A stretch of DNA of 64,000 nt from Palleronia abyssalis (GTDB taxonomy: Bacteria; Pseudomonadota; Alphaproteobacteria; Rhodobacterales; Rhodobacteraceae): NCBI RefSeq assembly GCF_900302445.1, contig NZ_ONZF01000016.1:1-64000 (forward strand), written 5' to 3'. Each line of letters opens with the position of its first letter. The stretch's first letter is position 1. The notes beneath the pieces were generated by a model that worked only from the letters and a program-made list of their open reading frames with translations, did no database searches and had not been told where the DNA came from. Below, one piece after another: positions 9,174-16,635 of the stretch. A program made the position numbers and the translations under genes.

Positions 9174-10487
9174 ATGATCCCCCGCTACTCCCGCCCCGAC
9201 ATGGTTGCGATCTGGGAGCCACAGTCGAAGTTCCGGATCTGGTTCGAGATCGAGGCCCATGCCGGTGACGCTATGGCCGCCCTGGGATCGATCCCGCAGG
9301 AGAACGCTGACGCCGTCTGGAAGGCGAAGGATGTCGAATTCGACGTTGCCCGCATCGACGAGATCGAGGCCGAAACCAAGCACGACGTCATTGCCTTCCT
9401 GACCCATCTGTCCGAGATCGTCGGCGCCGAGAACGCCCGCTTCGTCCACCAGGGCATGACCAGTTCGGACGTGCTGGACACCACCTTCAACGTCCAGCTG
9501 AGCCGCGCCGCCGACATCCTGATCGACGACGTGGAAAAGTTGCTGGCCGCCCTCAAGCGCCGCGCCTTCGAACACAAGGACACCGTCCGCATCGGCCGCA
9601 GCCACGGTATCCATGCCGAGCCGACGACGATGGGCCTGACCTTCGCGCGCTTCTACGCCGAGATGGACCGCAACCTGTCGCGCCTTCGCGACGCGCGCGC
9701 CGAGATCGCCACCGGGGCGCTGTCGGGCGCGGTCGGCACCTTCGCCAATATCGACCCCCGGGTCGAGGAACATGTCTGCGACAAGATGGGGCTGGTCCCC
9801 GAACCGATCAGCACGCAGGTCATTCCCCGCGACCGCCACGCCGCCTTCTTCGCGACCCTTGGCGTCGTCGCGTCCTCGATCGAGAATATCGCGACCGAGA
9901 TCCGCCACATGCAGCGCACCGAAGTGCTGGAGGCCGAGGAGTTCTTCTCCAAGGGCCAGAAAGGCTCCTCGGCGATGCCGCACAAGCGCAACCCGGTCCT
10001 GTCGGAAAACCTGACCGGCCTCGCCCGCCTCGTCCGCATGGCGGTGGTTCCCGCGCTGGAAAACGTGGCCCTCTGGCACGAGCGCGACATCTCGCATTCC
10101 TCGGTCGAGCGAAACATCGGCCCCGACGCGACCGTCACGCTCGACTTCGCGCTGGCCCGGTTGACCGGACTGGTCGACAAACTTGTGATCTACCCCGACC
10201 GCATGCTGGAAAACCTGCACAAGTTCAAAGGACTGGTGATGTCTCAGCGGGTTCTGCTGGCCCTGACACAGGCGGGTGCCAGCCGCGAGGATGCCTACAA
10301 ACTGGTGCAGCGCAACGCGATGAAGGTCTGGACCGATGGCGCCGACTTTAAGACCGAGCTTCTGAACGACCCGGAGGTCACCGCCAAGCTGAGCGCGGCC
10401 CAGATCGAGGAGAAATTCGACCTCGGCTACCACACCAAGCATGTCGATACGATCTTCGCCCGGGTCTTCGGCGAGGATGGCTCCTAA
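9174..10487 (+). CDS. purB: adenylosuccinate lyase
   Basis: It catalyses two fumarate-releasing steps of purine synthesis: SAICAR to AICAR, and adenylosuccinate to AMP. The 437-residue length and the N-terminus IPRYSRPDMVAIW are typical. The superfamily signature around residue 265 (GSSAMPHKRNP) is intact, and HQGMTSSDVLDT and GRSHGIHAEPTT supply the other active-site segments. A 49-codon secreted protein and fliG follow on the same strand, an order seen in other roseobacters. Confidence 0.95.
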   Translation: MIPRYSRPDMVAIWEPQSKFRIWFEIEAHAGDAMAALGSIPQENADAVWKAKDVEFDVARIDEIEAETKHDVIAFLTHLSEIVGAENARFVHQGMTSSDVLDTTFNVQLSRAADILIDDVEKLLAALKRRAFEHKDTVRIGRSHGIHAEPTTMGLTFARFYAEMDRNLSRLRDARAEIATGALSGAVGTFANIDPRVEEHVCDKMGLVPEPISTQVIPRDRHAAFFATLGVVASSIENIATEIRHMQRTEVLEAEEFFSKGQKGSSAMPHKRNPVLSENLTGLARLVRMAVVPALENVALWHERDISHSSVERNIGPDATVTLDFALARLTGLVDKLVIYPDRMLENLHKFKGLVMSQRVLLALTQAGASREDAYKLVQRNAMKVWTDGADFKTELLNDPEVTAKLSAAQIEEKFDLGYHTKHVDTIFARVFGEDGS

Positions 10488-10576
10488 CCGCGGCGCGATC
10501 TGTCGCACCGGGAAACCGCCTGACGCAAGGGAAAGGCATGCTACTATCAGGGAATTAAAACACAGGAGACACCGTC

Positions 10577-10726
10577 ATGAAGACCCTGCTGACTGCTTTC
10601 ATCCTTGCCGCGGCTCCTCTGTCCGCCTTTGCCGACTGTTCGTGGTCCAAGCAGACCGCCATGAGTTGCGCGGACGGCACGACCTATGACAGCGACACGC
10701 AAAACTGCGTTCCTGTCACGGGTTGA
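10577..10726 (+). CDS. 49-aa secreted cysteine-containing protein
   Basis: It starts MKTLLTAFILAAAPLSAFA, a Sec signal peptide ending at an AFA site, and leaves a mature peptide of about 30 residues. That peptide has three Cys (DCSWSKQTAMSCADGTTYD, then TQNCV). CAGGAGAC precedes the ATG. Similar small proteins follow purB in related bacteria, from memory. The pattern SCADGTTYDSDTQNCV recalls a tiny chitin-binding-like loop, but no function is known. Confidence 0.7.
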   Translation: MKTLLTAFILAAAPLSAFADCSWSKQTAMSCADGTTYDSDTQNCVPVTG

Positions 10727-10732
10727 ACTGCA

Positions 10733-10768
10733 CGCCCCCCGGAATTGCAACTGCGCATACGGGGGGCG
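10733..10768 (+). terminator. GC-rich hairpin between the secreted peptide gene and fliG
   Basis: A perfect 9-bp stem (CGCCCCCCG with CGGGGGGCG) encloses an 18-base loop seven bases after the stop codon. No T-run follows, so it may act as a factor-assisted terminator or an mRNA-stabilising stem. Confidence 0.4.
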
Positions 10769-10844
10769 ATGCCCAGATTTGGTAAACCCTTGTTAAGACC
10801 CGACACATTACCTTCGTGATCGAACGAATCTGCGGAGGGATCTC

Positions 10845-11906
10845 ATGACGACGGCATTGGCGACACGGGATGATGAAGAACCGAGTTTTCCCGTCAGTGG
10901 TGCCGCCAATCTGAGCCGGCGTGAAAAGGCGGCCATAGTCGTTCGCTTGCTGTTGGCGGAAGGCGCCAAACTGCCCCTCATGGATTTGCCCGAGACACTG
11001 CAGGCGGAACTGACAAACCAGATCTGCCGGATGCGGTTCATCGATCGCAACACGCTGCGGGACGTCGTGGAGGAATTCGCAAGCGAGCTCGACTCGGTCG
11101 GGATGGCGTTCCCGGGCGGTCTCGAGGACGCGCTGAAACTCCTCGACGGTACGATCTCACCGGATATGGCCAAGCGACTTCGCGCCCAAGCCGGGGCCTT
11201 CTGGGGAGATGACCCGTGGGAGATGATCGCAACGTTCGACGTCCCTAAGCTGTTGGAGCTCATATCGGTCGAAGGCCCGGAAGTTGGCGCTGTGATCCTG
11301 TCGAAACTTGAGGTGGCGAAGGCTGCTGAGGTATTGGGTCGGCTACCCGGCCCCGATGCCCGCCGTTTGACGATCGCGATCAGCGAGACGGCCGACATCG
11401 ATCCCGATACCGTGCGCCGCATCGGCGCTGCCCTAGCCGCGCAGATGCAGTCCGAAACGCCCCGCGCCTTCACCGCGGCCTCTGTGGAGCGTCTGAGCGC
11501 GATCCTCGACATTTCAGCGGCGCCGACCCGGGCGGACATCCTGGAAGGTCTTGACGAGGAGGACGCCGAGCTTGCCGCGAAGGTCCGCGCGGCGATCTTC
11601 ACGTTCGAGGATATTCCCGCCCGCATCTCCGCCAAAGACGTTCCAAACATCGCCAAGATGGTGAATCAGGCCGATCTCGTGACCGCCCTTGCGGGCACTG
11701 CCGGGGACCCCAAGCTCGCCATGGTCACGAAGTTCTTCCTCAGCAACCTCCCCGGCCGCCTGTCCGAGGCCATCAAGCGTGAGATCAACGATCGCGGCTC
11801 ACCCGATCCGGCCGAGGTTGAGACGGCGCAGATTTCCATCGTGAAGGCCATCCGCCTGGCCGCCGACAAGAAGGAAATCACGATGATCGAGAAGCCCGCC
11901 GACTGA
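10845..11906 (+). CDS. fliG: flagellar motor switch protein FliG
   Basis: FliG forms the cytoplasmic rotor ring, binds FliF at its N-terminus and contacts the stator through its C-terminal charged ridge. The 353-residue protein has the N-terminal LSRREKAAIVVRLLLAEGA, the middle VGAVILSKLEVAKAAEVLGRLP (the PQxxAxxL-type region), and the C-terminal TFEDIPARISAKDV followed by KFFLSNLPGRLSEAI. No other flagellar gene lies within the window, so this copy stands outside the main cluster. The GGAGGGA before ATG sets the start. Confidence 0.88.
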   Translation: MTTALATRDDEEPSFPVSGAANLSRREKAAIVVRLLLAEGAKLPLMDLPETLQAELTNQICRMRFIDRNTLRDVVEEFASELDSVGMAFPGGLEDALKLLDGTISPDMAKRLRAQAGAFWGDDPWEMIATFDVPKLLELISVEGPEVGAVILSKLEVAKAAEVLGRLPGPDARRLTIAISETADIDPDTVRRIGAALAAQMQSETPRAFTAASVERLSAILDISAAPTRADILEGLDEEDAELAAKVRAAIFTFEDIPARISAKDVPNIAKMVNQADLVTALAGTAGDPKLAMVTKFFLSNLPGRLSEAIKREINDRGSPDPAEVETAQISIVKAIRLAADKKEITMIEKPAD

Positions 11907-11979
11907 CACCGCCGTCTTGTCGCTGGCCCCCTCGCCCAGTATGCCGCGTGGGAACGGTACAGACGAGAAGAGGTCAAAC

Positions 11980-12888
11980 TTGGCGAACGACAAACGCTCG
12001 GACCTGTCGGACGCGCTTCAGAACGCAGCGATCCGGACCATTCTTGGCGGCATCCTCGCCCTGCCCTACGCCACCCGGGTTCACCTGATGGGCCGCATCG
12101 CCTCGCATGTCATCGCGCCTTTGGCTGGCTGGCGCAAACGCATTCGCGAGAACCTCGCGCACGCCCTGCCGGACCTGTCCCAGGCCGAGATCGACCGTTT
12201 GGTGCGCGAAGTGCCGGACAACGTCGGTCGCACCCTGATCGAGATCTACTCAGGCCGCGAATTCAAGGACCGTGTCGCCGGAACCCCCCTGTCCGGGCCG
12301 GGCGCCGAAGCCCTGCGTACCGCGCGGGAAGCCGGCCGCCCTGTCGTGTTGGTCACCGCCCATATGGGAAATTTCGATGCCCTGCGCGCCATTCTCTTCG
12401 CGGAAGGGTACGAACTCGGCGCGCTTTATCGAGAGATGAATAACAAGCGGTTCAACGTGCATTACGTGAATGCCCTGAGCCAGATCGGAACCCCCCTTTT
12501 CCCGACGAACCGCGAAGGCGTGGCGCGCTTCGTGCGCCACCTCGCCAAGGGCGGAATCATCGGCATCCTCACGGATGTCTACAACACGAAGGGCGCCGAA
12601 GTGACCTTCTTCGGACAGCCCGCCCCTACATCCACGGCGGCCTGCGTCTGGGCGGTCAAGCACAACGCGGTTGTGATCCCCTGCTACGGCCTCAGGCAAC
12701 CAGACGGCCTGTCGTTCCGCCTGCTTCTCGAAACGCCGGTCCCTCACCGTGACCCGACCGAAATGACGCAAGAAATCAACGATCGGCTTGAAGCCGTGGT
12801 CCGTGAGAGCCCCGAGCAGTGGTTCTGGATCCACCGCCGATGGAAACCGGAACGCACCAAACGGAGACGTGCGCGCAGTCGCACCTGA
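11980..12888 (+). CDS. lysophospholipid / lauroyl acyltransferase (LpxL/HtrB family)
   Basis: It transfers an acyl chain, probably to the lipid A precursor, at the inner membrane. The HX4D catalytic motif is HMGNFD, about residues 125-130. Typical later segments include GTPLFPTNREGVARFVRHL, GIIGILTDVY and the final WFWIHRRWKP. I prefer the TTG start at 11980, with AAGAGG seven bases upstream, because relatives begin near RSDLSDALQN; in-frame ATGs at 11917 and 11941 would lengthen it. The end is Arg-rich. It lies behind fliG but is functionally unrelated. Confidence 0.85.
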   Translation: MANDKRSDLSDALQNAAIRTILGGILALPYATRVHLMGRIASHVIAPLAGWRKRIRENLAHALPDLSQAEIDRLVREVPDNVGRTLIEIYSGREFKDRVAGTPLSGPGAEALRTAREAGRPVVLVTAHMGNFDALRAILFAEGYELGALYREMNNKRFNVHYVNALSQIGTPLFPTNREGVARFVRHLAKGGIIGILTDVYNTKGAEVTFFGQPAPTSTAACVWAVKHNAVVIPCYGLRQPDGLSFRLLLETPVPHRDPTEMTQEINDRLEAVVRESPEQWFWIHRRWKPERTKRRRARSRT

Positions 12889-13050
12889 TGTTTACGATCT
12901 TCCGATTCTTTGCGTCGTCGAGAACTTATGAGGCCCCGCCTGATACCGCCGACTCCGTCGCCTGCTGTAGCTGCCATCAGAGGTAAGCCCCGATAGGCCT
13001 CGGTCGCTGCCCACGTGAAACTGCGCCGCAACTCGAGTCACGCGGTCACC

Positions 13051-13992
13051 TCAGGCCAGCCGCCGTTCTATCGCATCCCAGATCTTCCCGGCGATATTCG
13101 TTCCGTCGAACCGTTCCATCTCCTGAATGCCCGTCGGGGAGGTCAGGTTAATCTCCGTCAGGTAGTCTCCGATGACATCGATCCCGACGAACACCTGCCC
13201 CTTTTCTTTCAACAGCGGGCCGATTTTGGCGCAGATTTCCCGATCGCGATCCGTCAATTCCGACGGTTCGGCCGTTCCCCCGACATGCATGTTCGACCGC
13301 GTTTCGCCCTTCTGCGGTACCCGGTTGATCGCGCCGACCGCCTCGCCATCGACTAGGATCACGCGCTTGTCGCCCTTCGATACAGCGGGCAGGAATTTTT
13401 GCGCGATCAACGGTTCGCGATTTATGCCGGAAAACAGCTCGTGAAGCGACGCAAGGTTGCCGTCGTCGGCCCGCAATCGAAACACCCCTGCGCCGCCGTT
13501 CCCATAAAGGGGCTTGACGATAATGTCTTCGTGCTCCGCCTTGAACTCCCGCAATATCGCAAGATCGCGCGCGATCAGCGTCGGGGGAATAAGGTCCGGG
13601 AACTGCAGCACCAGTAGTTTTTCGGGATAGTTTCGAACCCAGAACGGATCGTTGACCACGAGGGTGCGTCCGGCCACGCGATCCAGAAGATGTGTCGACG
13701 TGATATACGACATGTCAAAAGGCGGATCCTGGCGCAACCACACGACATCCATCTCTTCCAGATCGACGTCATGCTCGGGACCGGCGCTGGCGTGGTGACC
13801 GAACGTACGCGACACCTTAATGTCCGACCCGCGGGCGAGAACGGCCCCATCGCGCCAGAACAGGCGGTCGGGCGTATAGACAAACAGCTTGTGCCCGCGC
13901 GCCTGCGCTTCCTCGGCCAAGCGAAACGTGCTGTCGGCGTCGATATTGACCGACTGGATCGGATCCATCTGGAAAGCGATCTTCAAGGGCAT
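13051..13992 (-). CDS. gshB: glutathione synthase
   Basis: An ATP-grasp enzyme that joins gamma-glutamylcysteine to glycine. The 313-residue length is normal and the start [12 protein letters not shown] follows AGGAG. Signature pieces are [27 protein letters not shown], the ATP-binding [17 protein letters not shown], and near the end [20 protein letters not shown]. It is the third gene of an apparent minus-strand operon rsmI-yraN-gshB; the gap to yraN is 63 bases. Confidence 0.95.
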   Translation of the reverse strand: MPLKIAFQMDPIQSVNIDADSTFRLAEEAQARGHKLFVYTPDRLFWRDGAVLARGSDIKVSRTFGHHASAGPEHDVDLEEMDVVWLRQDPPFDMSYITSTHLLDRVAGRTLVVNDPFWVRNYPEKLLVLQFPDLIPPTLIARDLAILREFKAEHEDIIVKPLYGNGGAGVFRLRADDGNLASLHELFSGINREPLIAQKFLPAVSKGDKRVILVDGEAVGAINRVPQKGETRSNMHVGGTAEPSELTDRDREICAKIGPLLKEKGQVFVGIDVIGDYLTEINLTSPTGIQEMERFDGTNIAGKIWDAIERRLA

Positions 13993-14055
13993 AGGGCGCT
14001 CCTGGTTTCGTTCGATGCGGCCACTTGCTCCAAATATGGTTTTCGGCAAGAGCGA

Positions 14056-14544
14056 TCAGACGAACGCATCGGCGATGATGCGGATTTGCCCCGTGATGTC
14101 CACGGTGGCCACGTCGAAACGGGCTTCGGTTAACGGCCCTTCGGGACAAGCATCGAGAAAAACCGTTGCGGCCGAGAATATCCGCCCGATCTGTCGTTGC
14201 GACAGCCGTTCCAGGGCCCAGTCATGGCGAGTGGCGCGTTTGACCTCGACGAACAGGTACCCGCCACCCTCCTTGAACACCAGATCGAGTTCTCCGCCTC
14301 CACCCCGCCATCGACGCGCCACCAGTTCGGCCCCGCGGCGTACGTAAAGGACTTCAACTTGTTCCTCGGCGGCCATACCGCTGAGGTACGACCGTGTCCC
14401 GGTATGCCGCTTCTCTGTCTTGGGGTTTGCCGGGGGCAGCAGATCGAGGCGAAGCTGGCCGACATTTCCCTCGGCGGTGCGGCGACGAGGCCCGTGCGGT
14501 TTGGGCGGCGCCTCGCGACGCGGCAGGTCAAGGGAAAGTTGCAT
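14056..14544 (-). CDS. yraN: YraN/UPF0102 family endonuclease-like protein
   Basis: This is a restriction-endonuclease-like fold protein of the UPF0102 family. The core YVRRGAELVARRWRGGGGEL, then DLVF and LFVEVKRAT, carries the Asp and ExK residues of a PD-(D/E)XK site. A basic N-terminal extension of about 55 residues precedes it. It starts four bases after rsmI, a conserved gene pair. The biological role is not settled in any organism; a link to DNA processing or repair is the usual guess. Confidence 0.85.
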   Translation of the reverse strand: MQLSLDLPRREAPPKPHGPRRRTAEGNVGQLRLDLLPPANPKTEKRHTGTRSYLSGMAAEEQVEVLYVRRGAELVARRWRGGGGELDLVFKEGGGYLFVEVKRATRHDWALERLSQRQIGRIFSAATVFLDACPEGPLTEARFDVATVDITGQIRIIADAFV

Positions 14545-14548
14545 TACT

Positions 14549-15388
14549 TCAATCCCGACCCAGCCGCAGAGCCAACTGGTAAACGTCCCGCCGGGGAGCG
14601 CCTACTGCTTCCGACACGACCTTGGCGGCATCCTTTACGCTCATCGTTTCCAGAGCTTCCCTCAATGCGACCTCGATGCCAGCTTCGCCCACTTCGGATC
14701 TGTCGCGATCGACAACCAGCACGATTTCGCCCCGGGGTGGGTCGGATATCACGCCATTCAGAAGGTCCGAGAGCTTTCCGCGCCGCACCTCTTCGAATCG
14801 CTTCGTCAGTTCCCGACAGAGTGCCCCATCCCTATCCCCAAGTCTCGCGATCATCTCCCTTATACTTAACGCGCATCTCTGTGCCGTTTCGAAGAAGACC
14901 AGGGTCGCCGGAACCCGTCCGAGTTCGGCAAGGGCCGTACTTCGCGCACCTGCCGAGGATGGCAGGAAGCCCGCGAACAAGAACCGATCCGTGGGCAGTC
15001 CGGACAGGCTCAACGCGGCCAGCGCGGCCGATGGGCCGGGTGCCGTGGTAACCAAGTGGCCGGCCTCGCTGACCGATTTGGCCAGCGCATAGCCCGGATC
15101 CGCGATCAGGGGCGTGCCGGCATCGGACGCATAGGCGACCGACTTCCCCTCAGCCAGGACTGTCAGCAGGCGCGGACGCATACGCTCGCCGTTGTGGTCG
15201 TGGTACGACATCACCGGTCGACCAGCCAGGGGAACGCCGTGGATCTCCAGCAAGCGGCGGAGCACGCGCGTATCCTCGGCCGCCAGAACGTCCGCCTCGC
15301 GCAGGATGTCCAGCGCGCGCAACGTGATGTCGCGCGCCGATCCGATCGGGGTTGCCACCAGGTACAACCCCGGCGCGAGGCCGCTCAA
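14549..15388 (-). CDS. rsmI: 16S rRNA (cytidine1402-2'-O)-methyltransferase
   Basis: This SAM-dependent tetrapyrrole-methylase-fold enzyme methylates the ribose of C1402 in the 16S rRNA decoding centre. The N-terminus GLYLVATPIGSARDITLRAL, LAAEDTRVLRRLL, MSYHDHNGERM, VAYASDAGTPLIADPGY and LPTDRFLFAGFLP are all family signatures. The length of 279 residues is usual. It is first in the rsmI-yraN-gshB operon and divergent from the LpoA-like gene, with about 70 bases between them. Confidence 0.95.
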   Translation of the reverse strand: MSGLAPGLYLVATPIGSARDITLRALDILREADVLAAEDTRVLRRLLEIHGVPLAGRPVMSYHDHNGERMRPRLLTVLAEGKSVAYASDAGTPLIADPGYALAKSVSEAGHLVTTAPGPSAALAALSLSGLPTDRFLFAGFLPSSAGARSTALAELGRVPATLVFFETAQRCALSIREMIARLGDRDGALCRELTKRFEEVRRGKLSDLLNGVISDPPRGEIVLVVDRDRSEVGEAGIEVALREALETMSVKDAAKVVSEAVGAPRRDVYQLALRLGRD

Positions 15389-15459
15389 CGGACCGCTTTC
15401 GATTTACAGCGAGTACAGGCTTTCATAGAACCAAACGAAACGTAATGAGGAGTCGCGCG

Positions 15460-16635
15460 ATGTTCGCCTTTCTAACCGCCATCCGCAAGCGGGCCGCTTG
15501 CGCTCTCGTTCTGGGGTTGACCGGCCTCGCGGGCTGCGCCGGACTTCCGATTGCGGGTGGGACGGGCGCATCGCCGACCGTCGACACCTCTGCCCCCGCG
15601 CCCGTCGCCCTACTTCTGCCGCGGGGTGACTCCGGCGCCGGGGCGGTCGCCGCGTCGATGGAGAACGCCGCACGCCTGGCCATGGCCGCCAACCCCAATG
15701 CGCAGATCGACCTCAGGGTCTATGACACCGGCGGCACGCCCGCCGGGGCCAGCGCGGCCGCCACACGCGCGGTGAACGAGGGCGCGCAGATCATCCTCGG
15801 GCCCCTCTTCAGCCAGTCGATCAGCGCCGTGACCCCCGTCGTCGCCGGTCGCAATATCAACGTCCTGGCATTTTCCAACAACACCGCCGTCGCGGGGGGC
15901 AATGTCTTCATCCTTGGCCAGACCTTCGACGACGTGGCGGAACGCCTGACCACCTTCGCGCGCCGCCAGGGTCGCCCCTCGGTCGCCATCGTCCATGCCG
16001 ACGACGTCGCGGGCAACGCCGGACGCGACGCCATCCTGCGCGCCGCGCAAAGTTCGGGAATGGAAGTCGCGACCGTCCAGGCCTATCCTCTGTCGCAGCA
16101 GGGCATCGTCGAATCCGGCCCTCGCATCGCCAACGCCATTCAGCAAAGCGGCGCATCCTCGGTCTTCCTGACCGCCAACGTGGATGCGGATCTGCCGCTG
16201 ATCGCGACCACCCTCCCGGACAACGGCGTCAGCCCTGCACAGACGCAGTACATGGGCCTGACCCGCTGGAACGCGTCGCAGCAGGCTCTCAATCTGCCGG
16301 GGCTTCAGGGCGGTCTTTTCGCCCTGCCCGACAACTCGGCCGTCGACGCCTTCAATCAGCGGTACCGCGCGGCCTATGGCAGCGATCCCCATCCGCTGGC
16401 CGGCGTCGCCTATGACGCGGTCCAGGCGGTCGGCACGCTGTTGGCCCAGGGCCGGTCGGATGCATTTTCCGGATCGTCGCTGACCCGTCGGTCGGGGTTC
16501 CAGGGGGCCTATGGCGCCTTTCGGCTTCTGCCGGGTGGCACCAACGACCGGGCCTTGGCCGTGGCGCAAATCCAGAACAATCAGGTCGTGATCCTTGACC
16601 CAGCCCCGAACAGTTTCGGACGTGGCGGTTTCTGA
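15460..16635 (+). CDS. penicillin-binding protein activator, LpoA-like lipoprotein
   Basis: This is an outer-membrane lipoprotein with a periplasmic-binding-protein (leucine-binding) fold that activates peptidoglycan synthases in other bacteria. The signal peptide ends in the lipobox LAGC. The mature part has VALLLPRGDSGAGAVAASM, IILGPLFSQSISAVTP and VAIVHADDVAGNAGRDAI. The ATG at 15460 is preferred because GAGGAG precedes it at the right distance; 15445 is also in frame. The 3' end overlaps glnD. The LpoA function is inferred from the family; the divergent rsmI neighbour fits, since lpoA and rsmI are also neighbours in many bacteria. Confidence 0.8.
   Translation: MFAFLTAIRKRAACALVLGLTGLAGCAGLPIAGGTGASPTVDTSAPAPVALLLPRGDSGAGAVAASMENAARLAMAANPNAQIDLRVYDTGGTPAGASAAATRAVNEGAQIILGPLFSQSISAVTPVVAGRNINVLAFSNNTAVAGGNVFILGQTFDDVAERLTTFARRQGRPSVAIVHADDVAGNAGRDAILRAAQSSGMEVATVQAYPLSQQGIVESGPRIANAIQQSGASSVFLTANVDADLPLIATTLPDNGVSPAQTQYMGLTRWNASQQALNLPGLQGGLFALPDNSAVDAFNQRYRAAYGSDPHPLAGVAYDAVQAVGTLLAQGRSDAFSGSSLTRRSGFQGAYGAFRLLPGGTNDRALAVAQIQNNQVVILDPAPNSFGRGGF

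Noticed and set aside
8661-10508. 615-codon minus-strand open frame
   Set aside because: Positions 9174-10487 are antisense to purB, which has all family motifs. Only the end at 8661-9098 is a real gene (DUF6314).
12889-13050. intergenic stretch between the acyltransferase and gshB
   Set aside because: I saw no terminator with a T-run, no small gene and no RNA fold that I could support.
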